Source of the DNA: Spirochaetota bacterium
GTDB lineage: Bacteria; Spirochaetota; GWB1-36-13; JAKPDD01
Assembly: GCA_029552945.1 (NCBI GenBank)
Contig: JAKPDD010000008.1
Location: 1-64,000, forward strand
Direction: 5' to 3'
Length of the DNA: 64,000 nt
Below the pieces are notes generated by a model that saw only the letters and a program-made list of their open reading frames with translations, was not told the origin of the DNA and searched no databases. Position numbers and translations under genes: made by a program. Of the stretch, positions 55,056 through 63,812 are shown piece after piece. The number at the start of each line of letters is the position of its first letter. Positions within the stretch are counted from its first letter, which is position 1.

Positions 55056-56945
55056 TTATTCCAAAATAAAAGGCATTTTAGGTTCAATTTTTAAAATAAC
55101 ACAAATATATTTACCATCTTTTGTTGCCCAAAATCTATCAGAAAACTTTTCAGTCATATATAAACCAAGTTTAAGAGAATCACTCTTTACATTTTTAATT
55201 ATATTATTTCTAATTAAGTCTTCATCATTTTTATTATCTATAGCATTTATAAAATCCCATGGATTAAAACTAGTATCACTTATATTTTGAAAAATAAAAA
55301 TTACTTTTTGATGATCAATTTTATACGATATTTTCCCACCGAGCCCATATTTTATCATATTACTTATAATCTCTTCAAGAACTACAAAACACCTCTTTTT
55401 AAAACCAAAAGATATATCAAATCTATTAATAATATCAAGTATACTGTTTGTTATACCATCAATAGATGAAGACCTGTTTACAGTAACTCTTTCTTTTATA
55501 GGTTTATTGAAGTTAAAAAACAATAAAAAGCCTGTTTTATTTTTTATATTTTCAGAGTCTTTTATCATTCTAAGGTCTTCAAGAGCATTATTAATATTTG
55601 ATGTCAAAAACTTATCTATAATAAAATAATCTATATCCTTACCATTTTTATGAGTAAATTCAACAATCTCATCCGAATACATTGAAAACTTGGCAAAATT
55701 AGAAAAATCAAAACTGGCTTTTTTATAATCAAAATAATTTTTAGCTATACCAATAGGAAAGTTCCATTCTTTAACAAAAAGATTGTTCAAAACATTATTA
55801 TTATCAACAATCCTTGGTTGATTAAATCCACAGAGTGAAAAACTAATCTCCTCTTTCTTCTCATCAATATAACCTGTAAATATATTTATTATCTCTTTAA
55901 ACTTGTTAGAATAGTAAAAATCTTGAAAACTCTTTAAAAATAGGTCTATATCTTTCTTTAATTTATCAATATTTTTATCAATAAACTCTTTAAATATTGC
56001 AGATGAATAATATGAAGAAACACTATTATCTAACGTTTTTAAAACTACATAGTATAATCTCTCTTTATCTTTATAAAACCTATAAATAATACTACTTGCA
56101 TTATTACTAAATAAAATCTCACAAATATTTATACTGAACTTTTTAAAAACTGGCAATTGTTCTGATAAAATTTTCCTGTATGTAGTATACTGTTTATAAA
56201 TATAATCTTTAAAGTAAGCGTAATTATTATCACCATTTAAATCTGGTTTAAAAAAATTTATAAATATAATAAAAGCACTATTATCACAAAAATAATTGAA
56301 TATATTTACTTTATAATGTTCCTCTTTAAAAATAAACTCAAGATGATTATTTGAAAAATCATCTGAAATATTCTCTATTTTTTCTTTTATAAAATCAATT
56401 ATAACACCAGGGAAAAACCTTCTTAATTTATCAAGATAGGATATCTGACCAAAAGAGTTTAAAAACTCAAAATTAGAGTAAAGTATATTAAGTTTTTTAT
56501 CAACAATAAAAATAATATTATTAATTTCATCAGCTAATTTTTTGAAAACTTCTTGCGAATATAATATATTCAATGCTTTTTTATAATAGTTTATATGAAA
56601 ATTTAACTGTTTTATAACAAGATTTTCAGAAAATGGAGTATATATAAACCCATCAATAATATCAAAGTCAGCAATATTAGAACTTGATATGCCCCGAGAA
56701 GTAACAAATATAACCTGACTATTCTCATCTTTTGTCTTTAACACATCAGCAATTTCAATTCCATTGCTATTATTTATAACAAAATCAAGTATAGAAAGTG
56801 CTATCCTGTTCTGATTAACAATAGATATAGCATCTTTAACATTATTTGCTATAAATAAATTAAACTCAGGGTAATTATTCTTAAACAGAGATTTAAAATA
56901 CTCTATCTTTTCATTATCAAGTGCAAGCAAAATACTTGTGTTCAT
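55056..56945 (-). CDS. REC-PAS-pseudophosphatase-RsbW-like kinase fusion protein
   Basis: 629 residues. REC-like domain (1-120) with D54 (SILDFVIN) and D10 but Thr in place of the conserved Lys (GFIYTPF). PAS-like region about 130-240. A third region (about 255-430) aligns along its length with the PP2C domain of the RsbU-like protein beside it: QLPVFKKFSINI, LYYVVLKTLDNSVSSYYSSAIFKEF at the DVSGHG position, IINIFTGYIDEKKEEISFSLCGFNQPRIV and FSMYSDEIVEF. The metal ligands GGDFYD and DVSGHG are gone, so it should not catalyse dephosphorylation. The C-terminus (about 490-620) is a GHKL anti-sigma-type kinase domain with N-box EEIISNMIKYG. REC-PP2C-kinase fusions are known (Pseudomonas HsbR, Shewanella CrsR), but this one has a dead phosphatase. 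AAGAGG precedes the ATG. Confidence 0.82.
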   Translation of the reverse strand: MNTSILLALDNEKIEYFKSLFKNNYPEFNLFIANNVKDAISIVNQNRIALSILDFVINNSNGIEIADVLKTKDENSQVIFVTSRGISSSNIADFDIIDGFIYTPFSENLVIKQLNFHINYYKKALNILYSQEVFKKLADEINNIIFIVDKKLNILYSNFEFLNSFGQISYLDKLRRFFPGVIIDFIKEKIENISDDFSNNHLEFIFKEEHYKVNIFNYFCDNSAFIIFINFFKPDLNGDNNYAYFKDYIYKQYTTYRKILSEQLPVFKKFSINICEILFSNNASSIIYRFYKDKERLYYVVLKTLDNSVSSYYSSAIFKEFIDKNIDKLKKDIDLFLKSFQDFYYSNKFKEIINIFTGYIDEKKEEISFSLCGFNQPRIVDNNNVLNNLFVKEWNFPIGIAKNYFDYKKASFDFSNFAKFSMYSDEIVEFTHKNGKDIDYFIIDKFLTSNINNALEDLRMIKDSENIKNKTGFLLFFNFNKPIKERVTVNRSSSIDGITNSILDIINRFDISFGFKKRCFVVLEEIISNMIKYGLGGKISYKIDHQKVIFIFQNISDTSFNPWDFINAIDNKNDEDLIRNNIIKNVKSDSLKLGLYMTEKFSDRFWATKDGKYICVILKIEPKMPFILE

Positions 56946-56963
56946 ATAAACCTCTTCTGGTAT

Positions 56964-57815
56964 TTACTGAAACTTTGTATAAACTTTAATAAAGCCAGAC
57001 CTTTTAAAATTATGTTTTATATCATCTATTGTTTCAGTAATACCAATAAAAAAATATCCACCCTCCTCTATTGAATTATAAACCTTATTTAAAGCAACCT
57101 CTCTCTTTTCAGTTGAAAAATACATTATAGTATTTTTCATAAAAATTATATCAAAAATATCAAATATTTTAGAATCTATTATATTATCAAAAACAAATGA
57201 TATTCTATCTCTTAAAAACGATCTTATTCTATAACTTTTTTCATTTTTCATACTTTCAATTATAAAATACTTGTCTCTTATTTCATCAGGTACACCAGAC
57301 AACTGATGTTCAAGATACACTCCATCCCTTGCAACTCTTAAAGACTCAATATTTATATCTGTAGCTAATATAGAAAAAAAGCCATTAATAAAATTGTTTC
57401 TAATATACATATCTATCATAATACCAAGAGAATATGGTTCTTCACCTGTAGAAGAACCAATACTCCAAACCTTAATGGTTTTTTTCTTAGAAAATAAGAT
57501 AGGTAAAATATTATTCAAAAGTATATTAAAATGTTCCTTTTCTCTAAAAAAACCAGTTTTTCCTGTTGTTAAAAGTCCTATTATTTTAAAATTTTCTCTT
57601 GTATTATCCTCTTTTATAGCATATTTTATATAGTCTTCAATGCTTTCAAAACCCAATTCATCAGCTCTCTTTTTTAGTCTATTCATTACCATTATTTTTT
57701 TAGATAATGGTAAAAAAAGACCACTTTTTTTTAATATAAAATCACTTAAAAGATTGAAAATACTGTTACTAATTTCTTTCAATTTTAAACGTCTATATAC
57801 CAAATAATTTATCAA
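56964..57815 (-). CDS. cheR: Chemoreceptor methyltransferase CheR
   Basis: SAM-dependent methyltransferase for receptor glutamates. N-terminal helical domain (FNLLSDFILKKSGLFLPLS), then TTGKTGFFREKEHF, SAM-binding KVWSIGSSTGEEPYSLG, ATDINIESLRVARDGVY and IIFMKNTIMYF. All landmarks are recognisable although TGKTGFFR departs from the usual TxNETxFFR. The start is uncertain: TTG at 57815 lies inside the STAS gene and has no ribosome site; TTG at 57782 gives a more typical N-terminus. Encoded between a STAS gene (overlap 23 bases) and the REC-kinase fusion. Confidence 0.92.
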   Translation of the reverse strand: MINYLVYRRLKLKEISNSIFNLLSDFILKKSGLFLPLSKKIMVMNRLKKRADELGFESIEDYIKYAIKEDNTRENFKIIGLLTTGKTGFFREKEHFNILLNNILPILFSKKKTIKVWSIGSSTGEEPYSLGIMIDMYIRNNFINGFFSILATDINIESLRVARDGVYLEHQLSGVPDEIRDKYFIIESMKNEKSYRIRSFLRDRISFVFDNIIDSKIFDIFDIIFMKNTIMYFSTEKREVALNKVYNSIEEGGYFFIGITETIDDIKHNFKRSGFIKVYTKFQ

Positions 57816-58095
57816 GTCTTAAAAGTTCAAAAGTCTCCCTTAATTCAGGATTTATAGCTTTTATCTTTAAACTTCCACCCTCTTCACTAAGTTTTTTATA
57901 GAAAAATAGTATTTTACCAATACCATTTGAGTTTGTTGCTTTAACCTTAGAAAGGTCTATTTCTATATTTTTATAACCTTTTGTATAAAGTTCATTTAAA
58001 ATTGTCTTTAACTCTTCTGAGTTCTGAGTATTAAGTAAGTCCTCTTCTATTTTAAGAAGAACAGAACCCTTTTCTTCCTCAATAACATATTTCAT
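57793..58095 (-). CDS. STAS-domain anti-sigma factor antagonist 1
   Basis: 100-residue single STAS domain. The phospho-acceptor loop is KATNSNGIGKIL with S56 in the place of the SpoIIAA serine (usually DSSG; here NSNG). KIEIDLSK-type strands precede it. In partner switching it would be bound and phosphorylated by a GHKL kinase and dephosphorylated by an RsbU. It is a close paralog of the gene at 58196-58489. AGGAG lies 6 bases before its ATG. It overlaps the cheR frame, so the two are co-transcribed. Confidence 0.9.
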   Translation of the reverse strand: MKYVIEEEKGSVLLKIEEDLLNTQNSEELKTILNELYTKGYKNIEIDLSKVKATNSNGIGKILFFYKKLSEEGGSLKIKAINPELRETFELLRLDKLFGI

Positions 58096-58164
58096 TTTTA
58101 ACTCCTATTAAAATTTTATTTTAAAATTTTTAATTACTAAATAAAAAAATAAAAAAGTTTCAAA

Positions 58165-58177
58165 AAAAGTCAATAGT
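58165..58177. repeat. 13-bp element shared by both STAS leaders (second copy 58549-58561)
   Basis: ACTATTGACTTTT occurs on the minus strand at 58165-58177 (upstream of STAS 1) and 58549-58561 (upstream of STAS 2). Each contains TTGACT, a -35 box. The copies lie 70 and 60 bases before the respective ATG codons. Consistent with tandem duplication of gene plus promoter. Confidence 0.7.
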
Positions 58178-58195
58178 TTTTAAAAATATAAATAA

Positions 58196-58489
58196 TCAGA
58201 TATTATCAAGACCTATCAAGTGAAAAAGCTTTTTTAACTCAGGATGCATGTCAATTATTTTTAAACTACCCCCTTTTTCAGAAATTTTTTTCTGAAAAAA
58301 AAGTATTTTAGCAATACCACTTGAATTGGTAGCCTTAACATTTGATAAATCAAGTTCTATATTTTTAATACCATCGTTTATACTCTCAGATAATAAAAAC
58401 CTTAAAGCTTCAGAATTTTCATTATTAAGAAGTTCTTCTTCTATCTTAATTATTATTTTATTTTTATCTTCTTTAATAGTATAATTCAT
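58196..58489 (-). CDS. STAS-domain anti-sigma factor antagonist 2
   Basis: 97-residue STAS protein, similar to the neighbouring one along its whole length. The serine loop is KATNSSGIAKIL with S56 and S57. AAGG lies 8-9 bases before the ATG. A strong promoter (58529-58557) precedes it. Tandem copies suggest a duplication that kept both proteins, perhaps for different kinases or dosage. Confidence 0.9.
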   Translation of the reverse strand: MNYTIKEDKNKIIIKIEEELLNNENSEALRFLLSESINDGIKNIELDLSNVKATNSSGIAKILFFQKKISEKGGSLKIIDMHPELKKLFHLIGLDNI

Positions 58490-58528
58490 ACTATAGCCTT
58501 ATATTTGATAATTTTATATCATTTATAT

Positions 58529-58557
58529 ATAATAGTATAAAAAAATATAAAAGTCAA
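58529..58557 (-). promoter_or_regulatory. Promoter of STAS 2 and downstream cheR cluster
   Basis: TTGACT (58552-58557) with a 17-base spacer to TATTAT (58529-58534), 40 bases before the STAS 2 ATG. The gatA stop is 5 bases upstream. The best sigma-70-like match in the window. Confidence 0.65.
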
Positions 58558-58561
58558 TAGT

Positions 58562-59974
58562 TTATTTATAATCAGAATTTTTTTCTAGATTATAAGCAAC
58601 CCTAAACATAGTTTCCTCATCAAGCCATTTTGACATTATCTGAATTCCTATTGGAAGTTTTTTACTATCTCTACCAATAGGAATCGACATTGCAGGAATA
58701 CCAGCAATATTTGCTGATATTGTAAAAATGTCAGAAAGATACATACTTATAGGATCATCAATTTTTTCTCCTATCTTAAATGCTGTAGTAGGTGATGTTG
58801 GTGATATAATAACATCAACATTATCAAATGCTTTTTTAAAGTCATCCCTTATAAGAGTTCTAACCTTCTGTGCACTAAGATAATACGCATCATAATAACC
58901 ACTTGATAGAACATAGGTTCCTATCATTATTCTTCTCTTAACCTCTTTTCCAAAACCATTACCCCTTGTCTTTTTATATGTTTCAATAAGAGTATCAGCT
59001 TTCTCTCTTACACCATACCTTATGCCATCAAATCTTGCAAGGTTAGAACTTGCCTCAGCAGGTGCAATAATATAGTATGTAGCAACAGCATATTCAGTAT
59101 GTGGCAAACTTATATCAACAATTTTAGCTTCAAGTTCCTTTAATACCTCTATACTCTTTTTTATACCCTTCTCAACCTCTTCATTAATCCCACCAGTAAA
59201 ATATTCCTTAGGAATACCAACCCTCAGCCCTTTAATATCTTTTTTAATATTATCAATATTAACTTCATGATCCTTATTCAAACTTGTTGAATCCATTGGG
59301 TCATGCCCACCTATAACATTATAAACAATAGCAGCATCCTCAACACTCCTTGCAAAAGGTCCAATCTGATCAAGAGATGAAGCAAATGCAACCAAACCAA
59401 ACCTTGAAACCCTCCCATAAGTGGGTTTAACTCCAACAACACCACAAAATGAAGCAGGCTGTCTTATAGAACCACCAGTATCTGAGCCTAAAGATATTGG
59501 TACAAAACTTATTACACTTGCTGCTGACCCACCTGATGAGCCCCCTGGAACTCTATCCCTATCATGTGGATTTCTTACAGGTCCAAAATATGATGTTTCA
59601 TTAGATGAACCCATAGCAAACTCATCCATATTAGTTTTGCCAATTATTATTGCACCAGCATCTTTAAGTTTTTTTATAACAAAAGCATCAAATATTGCCC
59701 TATAATTTGAAAGAATTCGTGAACCACAAGTTGTAAGTTCACCTTCCACATTTATATTATCTTTTACAGCAATTGGAATACCAGCAAGAGGTTTCGAAAA
59801 ATCATTAATAACCGATGCTTCCTCTAATGCCTTCTCTTTCCTTAAACTAATAAAAGCATTTAGAGGTTTCTCACTCTTGTTATCAGACTCTATATTTTTA
59901 AATATCTCATCTATAACTTCGATAGGTCTTTTTTCACCTGATAAGTATAATTCCTTATAGTCTTTAATGTTCAT
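58562..59974 (-). CDS. gatA: Glutamyl-tRNA(Gln)/Asp-tRNA(Asn) amidotransferase subunit A
   Basis: Amidase subunit of GatCAB, which makes Gln-tRNA (or Asn-tRNA) by releasing ammonia from glutamine. 470 residues from the ATG at 59974, preceded by GGGAG; a longer frame to 60037 adds a hydrophobic stretch that is not conserved. Amidase signature GGSSGGSAA with catalytic Lys in AVKDNI and the Ser-cis-Ser in SDTGGSIRQPA. gatB and gatC are not in the window. Confidence 0.95.
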   Translation of the reverse strand: MNIKDYKELYLSGEKRPIEVIDEIFKNIESDNKSEKPLNAFISLRKEKALEEASVINDFSKPLAGIPIAVKDNINVEGELTTCGSRILSNYRAIFDAFVIKKLKDAGAIIIGKTNMDEFAMGSSNETSYFGPVRNPHDRDRVPGGSSGGSAASVISFVPISLGSDTGGSIRQPASFCGVVGVKPTYGRVSRFGLVAFASSLDQIGPFARSVEDAAIVYNVIGGHDPMDSTSLNKDHEVNIDNIKKDIKGLRVGIPKEYFTGGINEEVEKGIKKSIEVLKELEAKIVDISLPHTEYAVATYYIIAPAEASSNLARFDGIRYGVREKADTLIETYKKTRGNGFGKEVKRRIMIGTYVLSSGYYDAYYLSAQKVRTLIRDDFKKAFDNVDVIISPTSPTTAFKIGEKIDDPISMYLSDIFTISANIAGIPAMSIPIGRDSKKLPIGIQIMSKWLDEETMFRVAYNLEKNSDYK

Positions 59975-60324
59975 TACAAATTCTCCCATCTTTATTAACA
60001 AGATAAAATTTATTAAAAAAATTAAAATATATATCACTTATAAATTTTTAAACACTATTTTCTAATTAACATTACACTTTTAAATAAAAAACAGTCAAAA
60101 GTTAAAGATGATTTAATAAAAAACCATTTTATTTTATAATAAAAAAATTAGAAAATAGTAATTAAAATATATGATTATTTAAAAAAAATTAATAGTTTTT
60201 TAGTTTTCTAATTTAATATTACATTGTTTTATATTGCTTTTTTATTATTATAAATTATAAAACTATTATGAAATATTTTAAATTTTAACTTAAAAAAATT
60301 AAAAACACAGAAGGAAAATCTCTT
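59975..60324. other. 350-base A+T-rich gap between gatA and prfB with inverted and direct repeats
   Basis: No plausible gene. A 14-base sequence (ACTATTTTCTAATT) at 60054-60067 has an exact inverted copy at 60146-60159. A related direct copy TTTTCTAATT with a similar tail (TAATATTACA against AACATTACA) is at 60204-60223. The gap lies between divergent genes and so must hold both promoters. Confidence 0.6.
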
Positions 60325-61431
60325 ATGTCAATAAACATAGATGAACAGATAAATACTCTTGAAGAAACAAAAAATAAACTAAACCAATATTTTAAAGACC
60401 TTGGTATAATAGATTATAAAGATAAAGTAAAAGAACTTGAAAATCAAATGACATCACCATCTTTCTGGAATGACCAGGAAAATGCCAATAAAATAACAAA
60501 AGAGGTTTCAAATCTAAAAAAAACATATAATGAATGGGATAATCTTATAAAATCAGTTGATAACCTTATAGAAATAGGATACATGATAAAAGAAGGTTAT
60601 GAAGAGTTTTACGAAGACTTTTTAAAAGAATATAAAAAAATAATTGAAGAATTTACAAAAAAAGAAACTTTAATATATTTCAATGGTAAATTCGATAAGT
60701 CCTCTGCATATCTTTCAATAAATGCTGGTGCAGGTGGGACTGAATCAAACGATTGGGTTTCAATGTTAACAAGAATGTATTTAAGATGGGCTGAAAGGAT
60801 GGGATACGAAACAGAAATAATAGATAAGATTGATGGGGAGGAGGCTGGAATAAAAAGTATTACGATATATTTTAACGGTGAATACGCTTACGGCTACTTA
60901 AGTAGTGAGATAGGTGTTCACAGACTTGTTAGGATCTCACCTTTTGATGCTAATGCAAGAAGACATACATCGTTTGCATCTGTAAGCGTATTACCAGAAA
61001 TAAAAGAGGATATAGAGATAAACATAAATCCAAACGATCTTAAAATAGACACATATAGAGCATCAGGTGCAGGTGGCCAGTATGTCAATAAAACAGAATC
61101 AGCAATAAGAATAACACATATACCTACAGGAATAGTTGTACAGTGTCAACAAGAAAGGTCTCAACATAAAAATAGAGAAAAAGCAATGATGTTCCTTAAA
61201 GCAAAACTATATGACTATTATGAAAAAAAGAAAAATGATGAATTAAAAAGTATAGAAGGAGAAAAAAAAGAGATAGGATGGGGCAATCAGATAAGAAGTT
61301 ACGTATTCCAACCTTATAGACTTGTAAAAGACCATAGAACAAATTATGAAACTGGAAATGTCGATAAAGTTATGGACGGGTATATAGACGATTTTATGAC
61401 AGAGTTTTTAAAGTGGAAAATAAAAAAATAA
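60325..61431 (+). CDS. prfB: Peptide chain release factor 2
   Basis: 368 residues; recognises UGA and UAA. The stop-codon reading motif is SPF (RISPFDANARRHT) and the catalytic GGQ is in ASGAGGQYVNKTES. The N-terminal coiled part (MSINIDEQINTLEE) is complete and in one frame, so the usual in-frame UGA and +1 frameshift autoregulation is absent. AAGGAAAATCTCTT precedes the ATG. The last 19 bases overlap the start of the PEGA lipoprotein gene. Confidence 0.96.
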   Translation: MSINIDEQINTLEETKNKLNQYFKDLGIIDYKDKVKELENQMTSPSFWNDQENANKITKEVSNLKKTYNEWDNLIKSVDNLIEIGYMIKEGYEEFYEDFLKEYKKIIEEFTKKETLIYFNGKFDKSSAYLSINAGAGGTESNDWVSMLTRMYLRWAERMGYETEIIDKIDGEEAGIKSITIYFNGEYAYGYLSSEIGVHRLVRISPFDANARRHTSFASVSVLPEIKEDIEININPNDLKIDTYRASGAGGQYVNKTESAIRITHIPTGIVVQCQQERSQHKNREKAMMFLKAKLYDYYEKKKNDELKSIEGEKKEIGWGNQIRSYVFQPYRLVKDHRTNYETGNVDKVMDGYIDDFMTEFLKWKIKK

Positions 61432-62855
61432 TTATTAGCTTATTATTACCAATTTTTATCTCATCATGTTTTCTCACTGAAAAAAAAGTAAAAAAAATTG
61501 ATTTTGAAAAACCTGAGTTTAAACTTGAAAAAAAAATAATAATATCAAAATTTGAATCGGATGGAACAATAGAACTAAAGATCTTAAGTGAATACTTACC
61601 AGAATTATTATATACATACCTAAAACACATTGATAAAATACCTTTTATAATAGACATTGCAACTATAAAAAACAATAGTTTTTTTACAAAATTTGGTTAT
61701 AAGCCAGAAAAATTAAGTCAGAGAGAAAAAATAAAATTAATAAAATATGGGATTTTATCAGATAATTTTTCACTCTACTTATATCCTTTATTCCTAAGGC
61801 CAGATGAAATAGATGATAAAAATATAAAATTCCCTGAGAGTTTTAAGATAAAAACTGAAAAGTTTAGAGAAAATGAGAAATATAGTGAAGATATATTATT
61901 CCTCACAGGAAATATAAGAAAAGATGGAATAAATGTGAAAATTTATGATCCATATACAGAAAAAACAATATTTGAGTGGGAAGAAAAAACAAAAATTGAT
62001 CTTACAAAAATAGATATTGAAAAAATAGATTTAAACTTTATAAAACCAATAGTATTATCCATTATGAAAAAATTAATAAACAATCTTACAAAAGATGAAT
62101 ATTACCTACTCGAGATAGAAAATACAGAGGGTGCAATAATCTATATAGATGAACAATATATCAATACAGATGCAATATATATTAATAAAGGAAAGCACAT
62201 TCTAAAAGCAATAAAAGACAACTATAAAACAAAAAAATTAGAATTAGAAATCAATAATGACACAAAAATAAAAATAGAGATGGAAAAAAATGAAGAAAAA
62301 GAGATTACTGTAAATTCAAGCCCTAATGGAGCAGCATTATTTTTAGACGATCTTTTTATAGGATTTACTCCAGTATCGTTTAAAGTGATAAAAAATAAGA
62401 CTTACAATATAAGGTTATCACTTGAAGGCTTTGAACATTATAATTTAAATTTTAATACAAAAAATCAGGAAAACAATAATATAAAAATTATATTGAAAAA
62501 GTATAATTACGAAGTTGAAGAAAAGAAAAAAACAATAAATAAAATAAAAAACTTTACCTTTTATTCATTCTTCCCATTTTTTGCAGGTTTTATATATACA
62601 AAAGAGAGAGCTGATTATTATCAGAGTAAGTTTGAGACAATACAATCAATGGAGGTAAGTCAATGGAGTAAATATAATATAAATCAAGTTTACGACAGAG
62701 CTATATTTTTTAACAACGCACAACAATTCTTTAAAAATACAAGCATAATAATGCTTATTACAGCCGGTATTTTACAATTGCTTGAACTTGAGATGGATGA
62801 TGTAGGTGTCGGTGTTGATCAAGATAAAAATCTTGGAATATTTTATAAATGGTAG
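61413..62855 (+). CDS. Lipoprotein with PEGA domains
   Basis: 480 residues. Signal peptide with lipobox (LLPIFISSC). About 225-290 and 300-370 hold two PEGA-type domains: the second (VNSSPNGAALFLDDLFIGFTPVSFKVI) is clear, the first (ENTEGAIIYIDEQYI) weaker. A late membrane-like segment is around residues 380-400 (FYSFFPFFAGFIYT). Starts at GTG 61413 inside prfB. PEGA domains are surface or periplasmic repeats of unknown binding. Likely an envelope protein anchored to the outer membrane. Confidence 0.8.
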   Translation: MENKKIIISLLLPIFISSCFLTEKKVKKIDFEKPEFKLEKKIIISKFESDGTIELKILSEYLPELLYTYLKHIDKIPFIIDIATIKNNSFFTKFGYKPEKLSQREKIKLIKYGILSDNFSLYLYPLFLRPDEIDDKNIKFPESFKIKTEKFRENEKYSEDILFLTGNIRKDGINVKIYDPYTEKTIFEWEEKTKIDLTKIDIEKIDLNFIKPIVLSIMKKLINNLTKDEYYLLEIENTEGAIIYIDEQYINTDAIYINKGKHILKAIKDNYKTKKLELEINNDTKIKIEMEKNEEKEITVNSSPNGAALFLDDLFIGFTPVSFKVIKNKTYNIRLSLEGFEHYNLNFNTKNQENNNIKIILKKYNYEVEEKKKTINKIKNFTFYSFFPFFAGFIYTKERADYYQSKFETIQSMEVSQWSKYNINQVYDRAIFFNNAQQFFKNTSIIMLITAGILQLLELEMDDVGVGVDQDKNLGIFYKW

Positions 62856-62871
62856 CCCAGAAGGGCCACCA
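62850..62871 (-). terminator. Candidate terminator for the SDR gene
   Basis: A 9-base stem with one mismatch (TGGTAGCCC against GGGCCACCA), loop AGAA, lying 11 bases past the SDR gene stop. On the minus strand it is followed by TTTATAAAAT rather than a clean T run. It includes the stop codon of the convergent PEGA gene, so it may serve both strands. Confidence 0.5.
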
Positions 62872-62882
62872 AAAATAAAAAT

Positions 62883-63677
62883 TTATTTTGCTCTTGACTT
62901 GTTATAAGAAACACCAGCTGTTATTTCAATAGTAGTTGCATCTATTGCATCATTTTTAACAACATATTTTATTAAATCAGCTATTTCTTCTGGCTCTATT
63001 AATCTACCAAGGTGTACATCTGCAAGTATTGCTTTTAAAGCATCCTGATTCATTCCTCTAACCATTGGAGTACCAACATATCCTGGTGCTATACCTACAA
63101 CTCTTATGTTCTTTATTCCCCTCATGTGGAACTCACCAACAAGTATCTTTGGCCATAACGCAACTGCAACCTTAGTAGAAGAGTAGTTTATCTGTCCTAC
63201 TTGGCCCTCTTTGTTAATAGATGCAACTGTAAAAAGTACACCTTCCCACTTGTTATCAACCATTCTTCTTGCTGCTTCTCTTAAAGTTAAAAATGTACCA
63301 AGAAGGTTTACGTTAATTACAGCCATAAAATCATCTGTTGACATTACTTTTTTAACTTTACCAGTCTCCTTGTCAGTGTTTAACATAAGACCATCTTTGA
63401 TTATACCAGCCGATGGAACAACTATATTAATAGCCCCAAACTTTTGAACAGCAGTATCCATAAGTTTTGCAACTTCATCCTCTTTTGTTACATTACAGAG
63501 AACACCCTCAGCTTCTCCTTTTGAATCTTTGATCTCTTTTACAACTCTATCAATAGCTTCTTGGTTCATATCACCTATAACTACTTTTACACCATCCTGT
63601 GCTAAAGACTTTGCAACAGCTTCACCTATACCACTGGCACCGCCAGTAATAACAGCAACTTTACCTTTTAATTCCAT
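62883..63677 (-). CDS. Short-chain dehydrogenase/reductase
   Basis: 264-residue NAD(P) oxidoreductase. Cofactor loop TGGASGIGEA (11-20), an SAG variant (VVPSAGIIKDG) of the NNAG strand, catalytic Ser in FTVASINKEG and Tyr-x3-Lys in INYSSTKVAV. An insertion after the NAG region (MLNTDKETGKVKKVMS) resembles enzymes of 3-hydroxyacyl or ketoacyl reduction. Codons are more biased than in neighbours, suggesting strong expression. GGAGAG lies 5 bases before the ATG. Confidence 0.92.
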   Translation of the reverse strand: MELKGKVAVITGGASGIGEAVAKSLAQDGVKVVIGDMNQEAIDRVVKEIKDSKGEAEGVLCNVTKEDEVAKLMDTAVQKFGAINIVVPSAGIIKDGLMLNTDKETGKVKKVMSTDDFMAVINVNLLGTFLTLREAARRMVDNKWEGVLFTVASINKEGQVGQINYSSTKVAVALWPKILVGEFHMRGIKNIRVVGIAPGYVGTPMVRGMNQDALKAILADVHLGRLIEPEEIADLIKYVVKNDAIDATTIEITAGVSYNKSRAK

Positions 63678-63812
63678 GCTTCTCTCCTTTATTTTTTTAA
63701 AAATTTTGATATAAAATATACAAAAAAAAAGAGATTAAATTAAAATTTTAATTTAACTATAATTTACTTGAAAATGAAAAATATTTTCTAAAGATTTTTT
63801 TAAATAAAACAA

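Noticed and set aside
59975-60037. N-terminal hydrophobic extension of GatA
   Set aside because: No ribosome site for it; GatA proteins are soluble and begin near the ATG at 59974.
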